Below are positions 47,338 to 55,407 of a stretch of 64,000 nucleotides of DNA, in pieces. Numbering within the stretch: position 1 is the first letter of the stretch; each line of letters opens with the position of its first letter. The stretch lies in contig NZ_JAAXLA010000002.1 in the NCBI RefSeq assembly GCF_012911935.1, forward strand, positions 124,001-188,000, read 5' to 3'. Position numbers and translations under genes: made by a program. This DNA is from Pseudonocardia acidicola (GTDB taxonomy: Bacteria > Actinomycetota > Actinomycetes > Mycobacteriales > Pseudonocardiaceae). Below the pieces are notes generated by a model. It made no database searches and was not told the origin of the DNA. It saw nothing but the letters and a program-made list of their open reading frames with translations.

Positions 47338-48596
47338 GCCGCCCGACCGCCGCGGTCGTCGGCAGCGGAGTGGCCGGGCTGACCGCCGCGTACCTGCTCC
47401 AGCGCCGCTACGACGTCACCCTCTTCGAGGCCGACGACCGGCTCGGCGGCCACGCGCACACCCACGAACTGTCCACCCGCGACGGTGGCACGACCGCCGT
47501 CGACAGTGGGTTCATCGTGCACAACGAGCGCACCTACCCGAACCTGTTGCGGCTGTTCGGCGAGCTCGGGGTCGGCACGCAGGACTCCGACATGTCGATG
47601 AGCGTGCGCTGCGACGGCTGCGGGCTGGAGTACGCCGGGGCGCGCAAGCTGCCGGGGTTGTTCCCGCAGGCGTCGAACCTCGTCCGGCCGCAGTACCTGC
47701 GGATGCTCGCCGAGGTGAACCGGTTCCACCGGCACGCCCGCCGGGTGCTGAGCGAGCCGGACGCCGGCGACGTCACCCTGGGCGCGTTCCTGGCCATCGG
47801 CGGCTACTCGCGCTACTTCGTCGACCACTTCATGCTGCCGGTGGTCTCGGCGGTCTGGTCCGCCGGCGCGGCGATCTCGGCCCGGTACCCGGCCCGCTAC
47901 CTGTTCACCTTCCTCGACCACCACGGCCTGCTGTCCGTCGGCTCGCCGCAGTGGCGCACGGTCACCGGGGGGTCCCGCAGCTATGTCGAGCGGATCGTGA
48001 AAGGGCTGACCGCGGTGCGGGTGTCCACCCCGGTCCGCGCGGTCAGCCGCGGCGACGACGGGGCCGAGATCCGCGACGACGCCGACACCGTGCAGCGGTT
48101 CGACAAGCTCGTCGTGGCCACCCACCCCGACCAGGCGCTGGCCCTGCTCGCGGACGCCACTGCGGTGGAGAAGACCGTCCTCGGCGCCTTCGAGTACTCC
48201 CGCAACGAGACCTGGCTGCACCACGACACCTCGGTGCTGCCGCGGCGGGCGAACGCCCGGGCGTCGTGGAACTACCTCAAGCTCTCCTGCCGCAGCGACT
48301 CCGGCGCTCCGGTGCTGGTCAGCTACGACATGAACCGGTTGCAGCGGCTCGCCGAGCCCGAGGACCACGTCGTGACCCTGAACGGGGCCGGCCGCGTCGC
48401 ACCGGACCGGGTGATCGCGACGATGCACTACGAGCACCCGATCTACACGCCGGAATCGGTCGCAGCCGGACGCCGGCTGCCGGAACTGAACACCGCCGTC
48501 ACCGCGTTCGCCGGGGCCTACCACGGGTGGGGCTTCCACGAGGACGGGTGCGCGGCCGGGGTCCGGGCCGCGGCCGCGTTGGGGGTGTTGTGGTGA
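47334..48596 (+). CDS. FAD-dependent amine-oxidase-like oxidoreductase
   Basis: 420 residues. N-terminal FAD motif AAVVGSGVAGLTAAYLL, then LFEADDRLGGHAHTH, and VDSGFIVHNERTYPNL; C-terminal GWGFHEDGCAAG. This is the flavoprotein always found with DUF1365 and a cyclopropane-synthase-like methyltransferase in bacteria. Probably acts on membrane fatty acyl chains (saturation, desaturation or oxygenation); the reaction is not established. GTGA overlap with the next gene. Confidence 0.82.
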   Translation: MSRPTAAVVGSGVAGLTAAYLLQRRYDVTLFEADDRLGGHAHTHELSTRDGGTTAVDSGFIVHNERTYPNLLRLFGELGVGTQDSDMSMSVRCDGCGLEYAGARKLPGLFPQASNLVRPQYLRMLAEVNRFHRHARRVLSEPDAGDVTLGAFLAIGGYSRYFVDHFMLPVVSAVWSAGAAISARYPARYLFTFLDHHGLLSVGSPQWRTVTGGSRSYVERIVKGLTAVRVSTPVRAVSRGDDGAEIRDDADTVQRFDKLVVATHPDQALALLADATAVEKTVLGAFEYSRNETWLHHDTSVLPRRANARASWNYLKLSCRSDSGAPVLVSYDMNRLQRLAEPEDHVVTLNGAGRVAPDRVIATMHYEHPIYTPESVAAGRRLPELNTAVTAFAGAYHGWGFHEDGCAAGVRAAAALGVLW

Positions 48597-49387
48597 CCGC
48601 GGCCGCCCCGGTGCACGAGGGTGGCCGCCCCGGGGACCACGCGGGCGCCGAGGACGCGGTGATCGTCCCGGCGCTGTACGACGCCGAGGTCCGCCACGTG
48701 CGGCGCCACGCGATGCACCGCTCGTTCACCCACGGCATCTACCTGTGGTTGGTCGACCTCGACGACCTGCCGCGGCTCCCCCCCGGGCTGCGGCCGTTCG
48801 CCCGGTTCTGCGCACGCGACCACCTCGGCGACCCGGCCCGCACGATCCGGGAGAACCTCGACGCCTACCTCGCAGCCCAGGGCGTCGACCTGCGCGGCGG
48901 CCGGGTGCTCATGCTGGCCAACGCTCGCTCGCTCGGCTACGTGTTCAACCCGATCACCGTCTACTGGTGCCACCGGCCCGACGGCGCCCTGGAGTGCGTG
49001 GTGGCGGAGGTGCACAACACCTACGGCGAGCGGCACTGCTACCTGCTGCGCACCGACGAGGCCGGCCGCACCGAGACCGAGAAGACCTTCTACGTCTCGC
49101 CGTTCCTGTCCGTGGACGGGCACTACCAGATGCTGCTGCGCACCCCCGGAGACCGCCTCGCGCTGGCGATCACGTTGCGCCAGAAGGGGTCCACGGCCCT
49201 AACCGCCATCGTCGTCGGCACCCGCAGGCGCGCCACCCCCGGCGCGCTGGCCCGGATGCTGGTGCGGCGGCCCCTGATCACCTACCGGACCTCGGCGCTG
49301 ATCCGCCGCCACGGCATCGCGCTGTGGCTGCGGCGGCTGCCCGTCGTTCCCCGGCCCACGCACACACCGCACGAGGAGGTCCAGTGA
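48593..49387 (+). CDS. DUF1365 protein
   Basis: 264 residues. LYDAEVRHVRRHAMHRSFTHG, ANARSLGYVFNPITVYWCH, VVAEVHNTYGERHCYLL and KTFYVSPFLSVDGHYQ are the DUF1365 landmarks. Conserved partner of the flavoprotein and methyltransferase; function unknown. Overlaps both neighbours by GTGA. Confidence 0.85.
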   Translation: MTAAAPVHEGGRPGDHAGAEDAVIVPALYDAEVRHVRRHAMHRSFTHGIYLWLVDLDDLPRLPPGLRPFARFCARDHLGDPARTIRENLDAYLAAQGVDLRGGRVLMLANARSLGYVFNPITVYWCHRPDGALECVVAEVHNTYGERHCYLLRTDEAGRTETEKTFYVSPFLSVDGHYQMLLRTPGDRLALAITLRQKGSTALTAIVVGTRRRATPGALARMLVRRPLITYRTSALIRRHGIALWLRRLPVVPRPTHTPHEEVQ

Positions 49388-50718
49388 CCATTCAGCCGAC
49401 TCAGCCGACAGCGGAGCCCGAGACCGCCACGCCGGTCGCAGCGGCGGCGGCACCACCGGTGCGGGCCGCCGTGACGCCCACGAACCGGCTCGTGCCGCGG
49501 CCCAACGAGGGCATCTGGCCGGGCCTGGCCACGCCGCCGCACTCCCCGGCGCGGGCCCGGATCGCCGAGGTGCTGTTCCGGCGCGCGGTCCGGACGCTGA
49601 ACGTGCAGGTGGTCTTCCCCGGCGGGGAGCGCATCGGCGCCGGCGGCCCGGACTCCCCGGTGATGCGGATCGTCCGGCCGCAGGCCTTCTTCCACCGGCT
49701 GGGGGCGAACTCGAAGATCGGGTTCGGTGAGGCCTACATGGTCGGCGACTGGACCAGCACCCGGCCCGCCGACCTGCTGACCCCGTTCGCGGCCACGCTC
49801 TCCACGCTGATCCCGCCCGCGCTGCAGCGGCTGGGCCGCCGCTACGTCGAGGCACGCCAGCCCACCGAGGAGATCAACACCGTCGAGGGCTCGCGGGAGA
49901 ACATCCATCGCCACTACGACCTGTCCAACGAGCTGTTCGCGACATTCCTCGACGAGACGATGTCGTACTCCGCGGCCTGGTTCGCCGACGGCAGCGACGA
50001 CCTCGCCGACGCCCAGCGCCGCAAGATCGACGGCATCCTGGACATGGCCCACGTGCGGGCCGGGCAGCACATCCTGGAGATCGGCACGGGCTGGGGCGGG
50101 CTGGCGATCCGCGCCGCGCAGCGCGGCGCCCGGGTGACCACGCTGACCATCTCCGCCGAGCAGGCCAAGCTCGCCGAGCAGCGGCTCGCGGCGGCGGGCG
50201 TGGCCGACCGGGTGCAGGTGCTGCTGCGCGACTACCGCGAGGCGCAGGGCAGCTACGACGCCGTCGTCAGCGTGGAGATGGTGGAGGCGGTCGGCGCGCA
50301 GTACTGGCCGACGTACTTCGCCGCGCTGGACCGGCTGCTCAAGCCGGGCGGCCGGGTCGGCCTGCAGGCGATCACCATGCCGCACGACCGGATGATGGCC
50401 GCGCGCGGCGACTACACGTGGATCCACAAGTACGTCTTCCCGGGCGGGCTCATCCCGTCGGTCGAGGCCATCGAACGGAACCTGGCCGACCACACCACGC
50501 TGCACGTCGCCGAGCGCCGCAGCCTCGGCTACGACTACGCGCGCACGCTGGCGCACTGGCGGCGGAACTTCCAGTCCCGCTGGGAGACGGTCGCCCGCCT
50601 CGGGTTCGACGAGACCTTCCGCCGACTGTGGGATTTCTATCTGGCCTACTGCGAGGCCGGGTTCCGGGTCGGCTACCTGGACGTCTTCCAGTTCTCCCTG
50701 CAGCGCCGTCCGTACTAG
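49384..50718 (+). CDS. Cyclopropane-synthase-like methyltransferase 1
   Basis: 444 residues. A substrate-binding N-terminal half (residues ~40-180, GEAYMVGDWTS) then the SAM domain: HYDLSNELFATFLD, ILEIGTGWGGLAIRAA, VVSVEMVEAVG and WIHKYVFPGGLIPSV. At the position where cyclopropane synthases have Cys (YSCAY/W, part of the bicarbonate site) this protein reads MSYSAAWF, so Ala replaces Cys. It also lacks the downstream His. It may methylate the acyl chain without ring closure. Coupled to DUF1365 by GTGA. Confidence 0.83.
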   Translation: MTIQPTQPTAEPETATPVAAAAAPPVRAAVTPTNRLVPRPNEGIWPGLATPPHSPARARIAEVLFRRAVRTLNVQVVFPGGERIGAGGPDSPVMRIVRPQAFFHRLGANSKIGFGEAYMVGDWTSTRPADLLTPFAATLSTLIPPALQRLGRRYVEARQPTEEINTVEGSRENIHRHYDLSNELFATFLDETMSYSAAWFADGSDDLADAQRRKIDGILDMAHVRAGQHILEIGTGWGGLAIRAAQRGARVTTLTISAEQAKLAEQRLAAAGVADRVQVLLRDYREAQGSYDAVVSVEMVEAVGAQYWPTYFAALDRLLKPGGRVGLQAITMPHDRMMAARGDYTWIHKYVFPGGLIPSVEAIERNLADHTTLHVAERRSLGYDYARTLAHWRRNFQSRWETVARLGFDETFRRLWDFYLAYCEAGFRVGYLDVFQFSLQRRPY

Positions 50719-50745
50719 CCCGACCCGATCCCCCAGGAGAAGCCT

Positions 50746-52137
50746 GTGCCCACCCCTGTCGCCCCCCAGCTCGCGGAGCTGATCGAACGCATCATCGGCG
50801 CGCCGCTGCCGATCCGGATCCGCGCCTGGGACGGCAGCGAGTCCGGCCCCGCGCACGACCCGAGAGCCCCGATCGCGATCATCCGGCACCGCCGGGCGCT
50901 GCGCCGGCTGCTGTGGAACCCGGGCGAGCTCGGCCTCGCCAGGGCCTTCGTCGCCGGGGAGCTGGACGTCGACGGCGACATCGCCGACGGGTTGTCGCGG
51001 TTCTGGAAGCTGGCGAAGACCACCGACCTCGGCGCGGTGCGGCTGTCCACAGCGGACAGGATCGAGGCCGCGAAGATCGGTCTGCGGCTCGGGGCGCTCG
51101 GCCCGCGCCCGAAGCCACCGGCCTCGGAGGCACGGCTGTCCGGCGGGCTGCACACCCACCGCCGCGACCGCGCCGCCATCGCCCACCATTACGACCTGAG
51201 CAACGACTTCTACGAGTTCCTGCTGGACCCGCGGATGTCCTACTCCTGCGGCTACTGGACACAGCAGGCGGGTCCGGCCTACGGCCTGGCCGACGCCCAG
51301 CGCGACAAGCTCGACCTGATCTGCCGCAAGCTCGGCCTGCGGCCCGGGATGCGGCTGCTCGACGTGGGCTGCGGCTGGGCATCGCTGCCGATCCATGCCG
51401 CGCAGCACTACGGCGTCACCGCGGTCGGCGTGACGCTCTCGGCGCAGCAGCGCGCGTTCGGCACCGCGCGGGTCGCCGAGCTGGGCCTGCAGGACCAGGT
51501 CGAGATCCGGCTGCAGGACTACCGGGAGATTCCCGACCAGCCCTTCGACGCGATCGCCACGATCGAGATGGGCGAGCACGTCGGCGAGGGCAACTACTCC
51601 GCCTACGCCGCGCAGTTGCACCGGCTGCTGCGCCCGCACGGCCGGCTGCTGCTGCAGCAGATGTCGCGCGGCGCGGCCGGGACGAACACCGCGCCCGGCG
51701 GCGGCGCGTTCATGGAGAGCTACGTCGCCCCGGACATGTTCATGCGCCCGCTCGGCTCGACGATCAACGTCCTGGAGCAGGCCGGGCTCGAGGTCGTCGA
51801 CGTGCACTCGCTGCGCGAGCACTACGTGTGGACGGTCCGTCCCTGGCTGGACACGTTGCAGCAGCACAAGGCCGAGGCGATCCGGCTCATCGGCGAGGAG
51901 CAGTACCGGGTCTGGCTGCTCTACCTCGCGGGTGCGGCGCTGGCCTTCGAGGAGAACCGGATGGGCGTGCACCAGATCCTGCTGGCGCGCCCCGACGCCG
52001 AGGGCCGATCCGGGCTGCCGCGCAGCCGTCGCGACACCCTCGGCGCCGACCCTGCCGAGGACCGTGCCGCCGCGGCTCCGGTCGCCGTGGCGCGCAACGG
52101 TTCGCCGCGCGAGGTCGTGCCGGGTCGGACACGATGA
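50746..52137 (+). CDS. Cyclopropane-synthase-like methyltransferase 2
   Basis: 463 residues from GTG 50746, preceded by CAGGAGAAG. HYDLSNDFYEFLLDPRMSYSCGYW keeps the Cys (here quoted as MSYSCGYW); LLDVGCGWASLPIHAA is the SAM motif, IEMGEHVGEGNY the Glu motif. AFMESYVAPDMFMRPLG replaces the usual KYIFPGG loop. Only distantly related to the upstream paralogue, so this is not a recent duplicate. An Ala/Arg tail of ~45 residues is added at the C-terminus. Probable fatty-acid cyclopropanation or methylation. Confidence 0.83.
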   Translation: MPTPVAPQLAELIERIIGAPLPIRIRAWDGSESGPAHDPRAPIAIIRHRRALRRLLWNPGELGLARAFVAGELDVDGDIADGLSRFWKLAKTTDLGAVRLSTADRIEAAKIGLRLGALGPRPKPPASEARLSGGLHTHRRDRAAIAHHYDLSNDFYEFLLDPRMSYSCGYWTQQAGPAYGLADAQRDKLDLICRKLGLRPGMRLLDVGCGWASLPIHAAQHYGVTAVGVTLSAQQRAFGTARVAELGLQDQVEIRLQDYREIPDQPFDAIATIEMGEHVGEGNYSAYAAQLHRLLRPHGRLLLQQMSRGAAGTNTAPGGGAFMESYVAPDMFMRPLGSTINVLEQAGLEVVDVHSLREHYVWTVRPWLDTLQQHKAEAIRLIGEEQYRVWLLYLAGAALAFEENRMGVHQILLARPDAEGRSGLPRSRRDTLGADPAEDRAAAAPVAVARNGSPREVVPGRTR

Positions 52138-52141
52138 GACC

Positions 52142-52978
52142 ATGACCGGTTTCCCCTGGCCGGCTGCGTGGGCCAATCTCTGGGTCAGCGCCGTCGTCGT
52201 CCTCGTGCTGATGCTCGTCGCGCTGGTCGTCGCGGTCGTTGTCCGCGGCGGCCGGCACGACGGCGTCGACGTGGTGTGGGGCCTGGGTTTCGCCCTGATC
52301 GCGGTGACCACACTGCTGCTGTCCGCGGGCCAGGGTGACACCTGGCGCCGCTGGCTGATCACCGCGCTGACGGTGATCTGGGGGCTGCGGCTGGCGTGGC
52401 ACATCCAGCGGCGCAACCGCGGCAAGGACGAGGACCCGCGCTATGTCCGGATGCTGGCCGCGGCGCCCGGCAACCCGACGGCGTACGCCTTCCGGAAGAT
52501 CTACCTGACCCAGGGCGTGATCATGTGGCTCGTGTCGCTACCGGTGCAGCTGGGCCAGTACGGGCTCGGCGACACGCTTCTCGGCGGCACCGGGATCGCC
52601 GCGATCCCGGGTGTGCTGCTGTGGGCGGTCGGGTTCGTCTTCGAGACCGTCGGCGACGCGCAGCTCACCCGGTTCCGCAACGATCCGGCCACCGAGGGCG
52701 AGGTCATGGACCGCGGGTTGTGGCGCTACACCCGCCACCCCAACTACTTCGGCGACGCCTGCGTCTGGTGGGGACTGACGCTCCTCGCGTTCCACCACCT
52801 GCCGGGGCTGGCCGGGATCGTCTCGGCGGCCGTGATGACGTTCCTGCTGGCGAAGGGCACCGGGGCCGCGTTGCTGGAGTCCTCGATCGGCGAGCGGCGG
52901 CCCGGCTACGCCGCCTACGTCAAGCGCACCAGCGGCTTCATCCCGCTGCCACCGAAGAAGCGCGCCGAGGCCCGGTGA
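52142..52978 (+). CDS. DUF1295 membrane protein (steroid-5-alpha-reductase-like)
   Basis: 278 residues, six or seven membrane helices. RDRGLWRYTRHPNYFGDACVWWG region (key RHPNYFGD) and GYAAYVKRTSGFIPLPPK at the end are diagnostic. Family members resemble isoprenylcysteine methyltransferases and steroid reductases and travel with the DUF1365/cfa group. It probably reduces a double bond in the modified acyl chain (inference). ATG four bases after the preceding stop. Confidence 0.85.
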   Translation: MTGFPWPAAWANLWVSAVVVLVLMLVALVVAVVVRGGRHDGVDVVWGLGFALIAVTTLLLSAGQGDTWRRWLITALTVIWGLRLAWHIQRRNRGKDEDPRYVRMLAAAPGNPTAYAFRKIYLTQGVIMWLVSLPVQLGQYGLGDTLLGGTGIAAIPGVLLWAVGFVFETVGDAQLTRFRNDPATEGEVMDRGLWRYTRHPNYFGDACVWWGLTLLAFHHLPGLAGIVSAAVMTFLLAKGTGAALLESSIGERRPGYAAYVKRTSGFIPLPPKKRAEAR

Positions 52979-53050
52979 ACCGCCGGAGCGTGCGGCGCGA
53001 ACACCGGACGGGCGTGCGGCCACGCGCGCGGATCACGGAGAGGATTGCCG

Positions 53051-53352
53051 GTGAACCCCGGCGACCAGGTCAGCGACTTCGCGCTGACGGACGAGACACC
53101 GTCACCAGGCAGAGCATCTTCGCCACCTCGCATTCACTGGGCTACCCGCTGCTGTCCGACGAGGACGGCGCGGTGGCCAGAGAGATGGGCGCCTGGCGCT
53201 GGTGGCTGCCCGGCGGCCTGCACACCCGCCGGCGCACCTACGTGATCGGCCAGGACCGGCGGATCATCGCGGAGATCGCCGGCGAGTCCACGTTCGACCT
53301 GCACGCCGACGAAGCGCTGGCGGCGCTCAAGAAGCACCAGGCGGCCGCGTGA
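53051..53352 (+). pseudogene. Peroxiredoxin remnant lacking the catalytic core
   Basis: Starts like a Bcp/AhpC-type peroxiredoxin (VNPGDQVSDFALTDE) in one frame. A second frame carries the normal C-terminal part (SLGYPLLSDEDGAVAREMGA, RRTYVIGQDRRIIAEIAGE, HADEALAAL). The ~60 residues in between, which hold the peroxidatic cysteine and the FYP-x-x-x-T-x-x-C motif, are missing. A deletion near 53105 plus a frame change explains this. Confidence 0.75.
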
Positions 53353-53389
53353 GCGTGCGCCGCCTCGCCGAGGTCCTCGGCGCGCCCGC

Positions 53390-53980
53390 TCAGTCCTGAA
53401 CCGCGGCGGTCCGGACGTCTGCCGGCACCCCCGGCAGGCCGTCCAGGCTGGTCGCGTTCTTCTTGGCGTGGTAGGCGTCGAGCATCTCCGGGGTCTTACC
53501 GACGGCCCAGGTGTCGAGCAGGTCGCGCTCGGCGCGCAGGTCCATCATCGGCACCGCGAACCCGCACGAGTCGGCCACCCGCGCGACGTCGACGGTGACC
53601 ACCGAGCGGGTCTGGACCCGGCGGCTGCTGCCGGCCTGCCCGAAGGGCTCCAGCGCGGCGTCGAAACCCGGTTCCCCGTTGATCACCACCCGGCCGGTGC
53701 CGTGCAGCCGGACGACGGTGGGCGGGCCGTCGAACGCGCAGAACATCACGCAGATCCGCCCGTTCTCGCGCAGGTGGGCGAGCGTCTCGACGCCGCTGCC
53801 GGTGAGGTCGATGTAGGAGAACGTCAGCCTGTCGAGCACCCGGAACGTGCCGGTCGTACCCTTCGGCGAGACGTTGACCAGCCCGTCGGCGGCCAGCGGA
53901 GCGGTGGCCACGAAGAACATCGGCTGCGCCTCGATCCACGCCGCGAGCTTCGGGCTGATGTCGTCGTAGACCTTCGCCAT
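53390..53980 (-). CDS. Pyridoxamine 5'-phosphate oxidase family flavin-binding protein
   Basis: 196 residues. SPKLAAWIEAQPMFFVATAP, GLVNVSPKGTTGTFRVL and VMFCAFDGPPTVVRLHGTG give the split-barrel FMN-binding pattern. ATG 53980 preferred to the GTG one codon earlier. Likely FMN- or F420-binding; substrate unknown. Convergent with the peroxiredoxin remnant. Confidence 0.8.
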   Translation of the reverse strand: MAKVYDDISPKLAAWIEAQPMFFVATAPLAADGLVNVSPKGTTGTFRVLDRLTFSYIDLTGSGVETLAHLRENGRICVMFCAFDGPPTVVRLHGTGRVVINGEPGFDAALEPFGQAGSSRRVQTRSVVTVDVARVADSCGFAVPMMDLRAERDLLDTWAVGKTPEMLDAYHAKKNATSLDGLPGVPADVRTAAVQD

Positions 53981-54047
53981 CACCGCAGCGTACGGACGAC
54001 GGGCCCCGCGCGGGAGTCCATGCAGGCGGATCCCGCCCCGGACCGGC

Positions 54048-54905
54048 TCAGGGCAGCGTCAGGATCTCCACGCCGTCGGCGGTGACCACCACGGTGTGCT
54101 CGAACTGCGCGGTGCGCAGCCGGTCCTTGGTGACGACGGTCCAGTCGTCGTCCCAGATGTCGTAGTCGACGGTGCCGAGAGTGATCATCGGCTCGATGGT
54201 GAACGTCATCCCCGGCTCGAGGACGGTGTGCACGTCGGGCTGGTCGTAGTGCAGCACCACGAGGCCACTGTGGAACGCGCGGCCGATGCCGTGCCCGGTG
54301 AAGTCGCGGACCACGCCGTAGCCGAAGCGCTTCGCGTAGGACTCGATGACACGCCCGACGACGTTGAGCTCGCGGCCCGGACGCACCGCCTTGATCGCGC
54401 GCATCGTGGCCTCGTGGGTGCGCTCGACGAGCAGCCGGTCCTCCTCGGACACGTCGCCGGCGAGGAAGGTGGCGTTGGTGTCACCGTGCACGCCGCCGAT
54501 GTAGGCCGTGACGTCGATGTTGACGATGTCGCCGTCCTGGATCACGGTCGAGTCCGGGATGCCGTGGCAGATGACCTCGTTGAGGCTGGTGCAGCACGAC
54601 TTCGGAAAGCCCCGGTAGCCCAGCGTGGACGGGTAGGCGTCGTGGTCGACCAGGTAGTCGTGCACGACCCGGTCGATCTCGTCGGTGGTGACGCCGGGCG
54701 CGACCGCGGCACCGCCGGCCTGCAGCGCCTGCGCGGCGATCTTCCCGGCCACCCGCATCGCCTCGATGGTCTCGGGCGTCTGCACCCACGGGTCGGTGTT
54801 CTTCGCCGGCGCCTTCTTGCCGACGTACTCCGGGCGGGGGATGTGCGCCGGGACCGGGCGGATCGGGGTCTGCGTGCCGGGGGTGAGCAACGTGCGGGCG
54901 GGCAT
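54048..54905 (-). CDS. map: Methionine aminopeptidase, type I
   Basis: Removes initiator methionine. 285 residues with the ~40-residue N-terminal extension seen in actinobacterial MapB ([18 protein letters not shown]). Di-metal ligands: [19 protein letters not shown] (both Asp), [20 protein letters not shown] and [10 protein letters not shown]. Start lies six bases after TACACT. Confidence 0.95.
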   Translation of the reverse strand: MPARTLLTPGTQTPIRPVPAHIPRPEYVGKKAPAKNTDPWVQTPETIEAMRVAGKIAAQALQAGGAAVAPGVTTDEIDRVVHDYLVDHDAYPSTLGYRGFPKSCCTSLNEVICHGIPDSTVIQDGDIVNIDVTAYIGGVHGDTNATFLAGDVSEEDRLLVERTHEATMRAIKAVRPGRELNVVGRVIESYAKRFGYGVVRDFTGHGIGRAFHSGLVVLHYDQPDVHTVLEPGMTFTIEPMITLGTVDYDIWDDDWTVVTKDRLRTAQFEHTVVVTADGVEILTLP

Positions 54906-54911
54906 CCTTGC

Positions 54912-54917
54912 AGTGTA
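54912..54917 (-). promoter_or_regulatory. map -10 element (leaderless)
   Basis: Minus-strand TACACT, six bases, then the map ATG. Confidence 0.45.
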
Positions 54918-54975
54918 GTTCCGCCCGGCCACCGAGGCCGCGCCGCGGCTGTGACCTGCCTCGGAACGCTGCTGC

Positions 54976-55374
54976 TCAGCCCAGGGCGCGGTGCTTGCGA
55001 CGGATCCACAGCCGGGAGACCAGGTGGGCCAGGCCGCGCCAGCCCAGCAGCAGCACCGCCAGCGAGACGACCGTGACCACCGCGAAGCTCAGCGGCAGCC
55101 GGCCGGTGAACGCGGCGCGCAGCAGCAGGCCGAGCACCGCACCGCCGGCGAGCGCCGCCCCGCCCGCCTTCAGGCCCGTCGGGTGTGCCCGCACCCAGGG
55201 CGTCGCCCAGACGACGGCGAGGCCGCCGAGGAACGGGCTCGCCGTGGCGAGCAGGCCGAGCAGGTCGTCGGCCTCGGCGTGGCTGGCCCGCCCGATGGCC
55301 GCGAACACCACGACGGCGACGACGTCGGCCGCGAGCGCGAGCAGCGGAATCCGGTTGGGCTGTCCCTGAGGCAC
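54976..55374 (-). CDS. DUF3054 membrane protein
   Basis: 132 residues from a GTG, four membrane helices ([20 protein letters not shown] begins the first; [19 protein letters not shown] the later pair). Small family found beside map and the lipoprotein PBP in mycobacteria. Function unknown. Follows the PBP gene by 33 bp. Confidence 0.78.
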   Translation of the reverse strand: MPQGQPNRIPLLALAADVVAVVVFAAIGRASHAEADDLLGLLATASPFLGGLAVVWATPWVRAHPTGLKAGGAALAGGAVLGLLLRAAFTGRLPLSFAVVTVVSLAVLLLGWRGLAHLVSRLWIRRKHRALG

Positions 55375-55407
55375 CCGGCCAGGGTAAGCGCTGCGGCGAC
55401 CGCGGGG

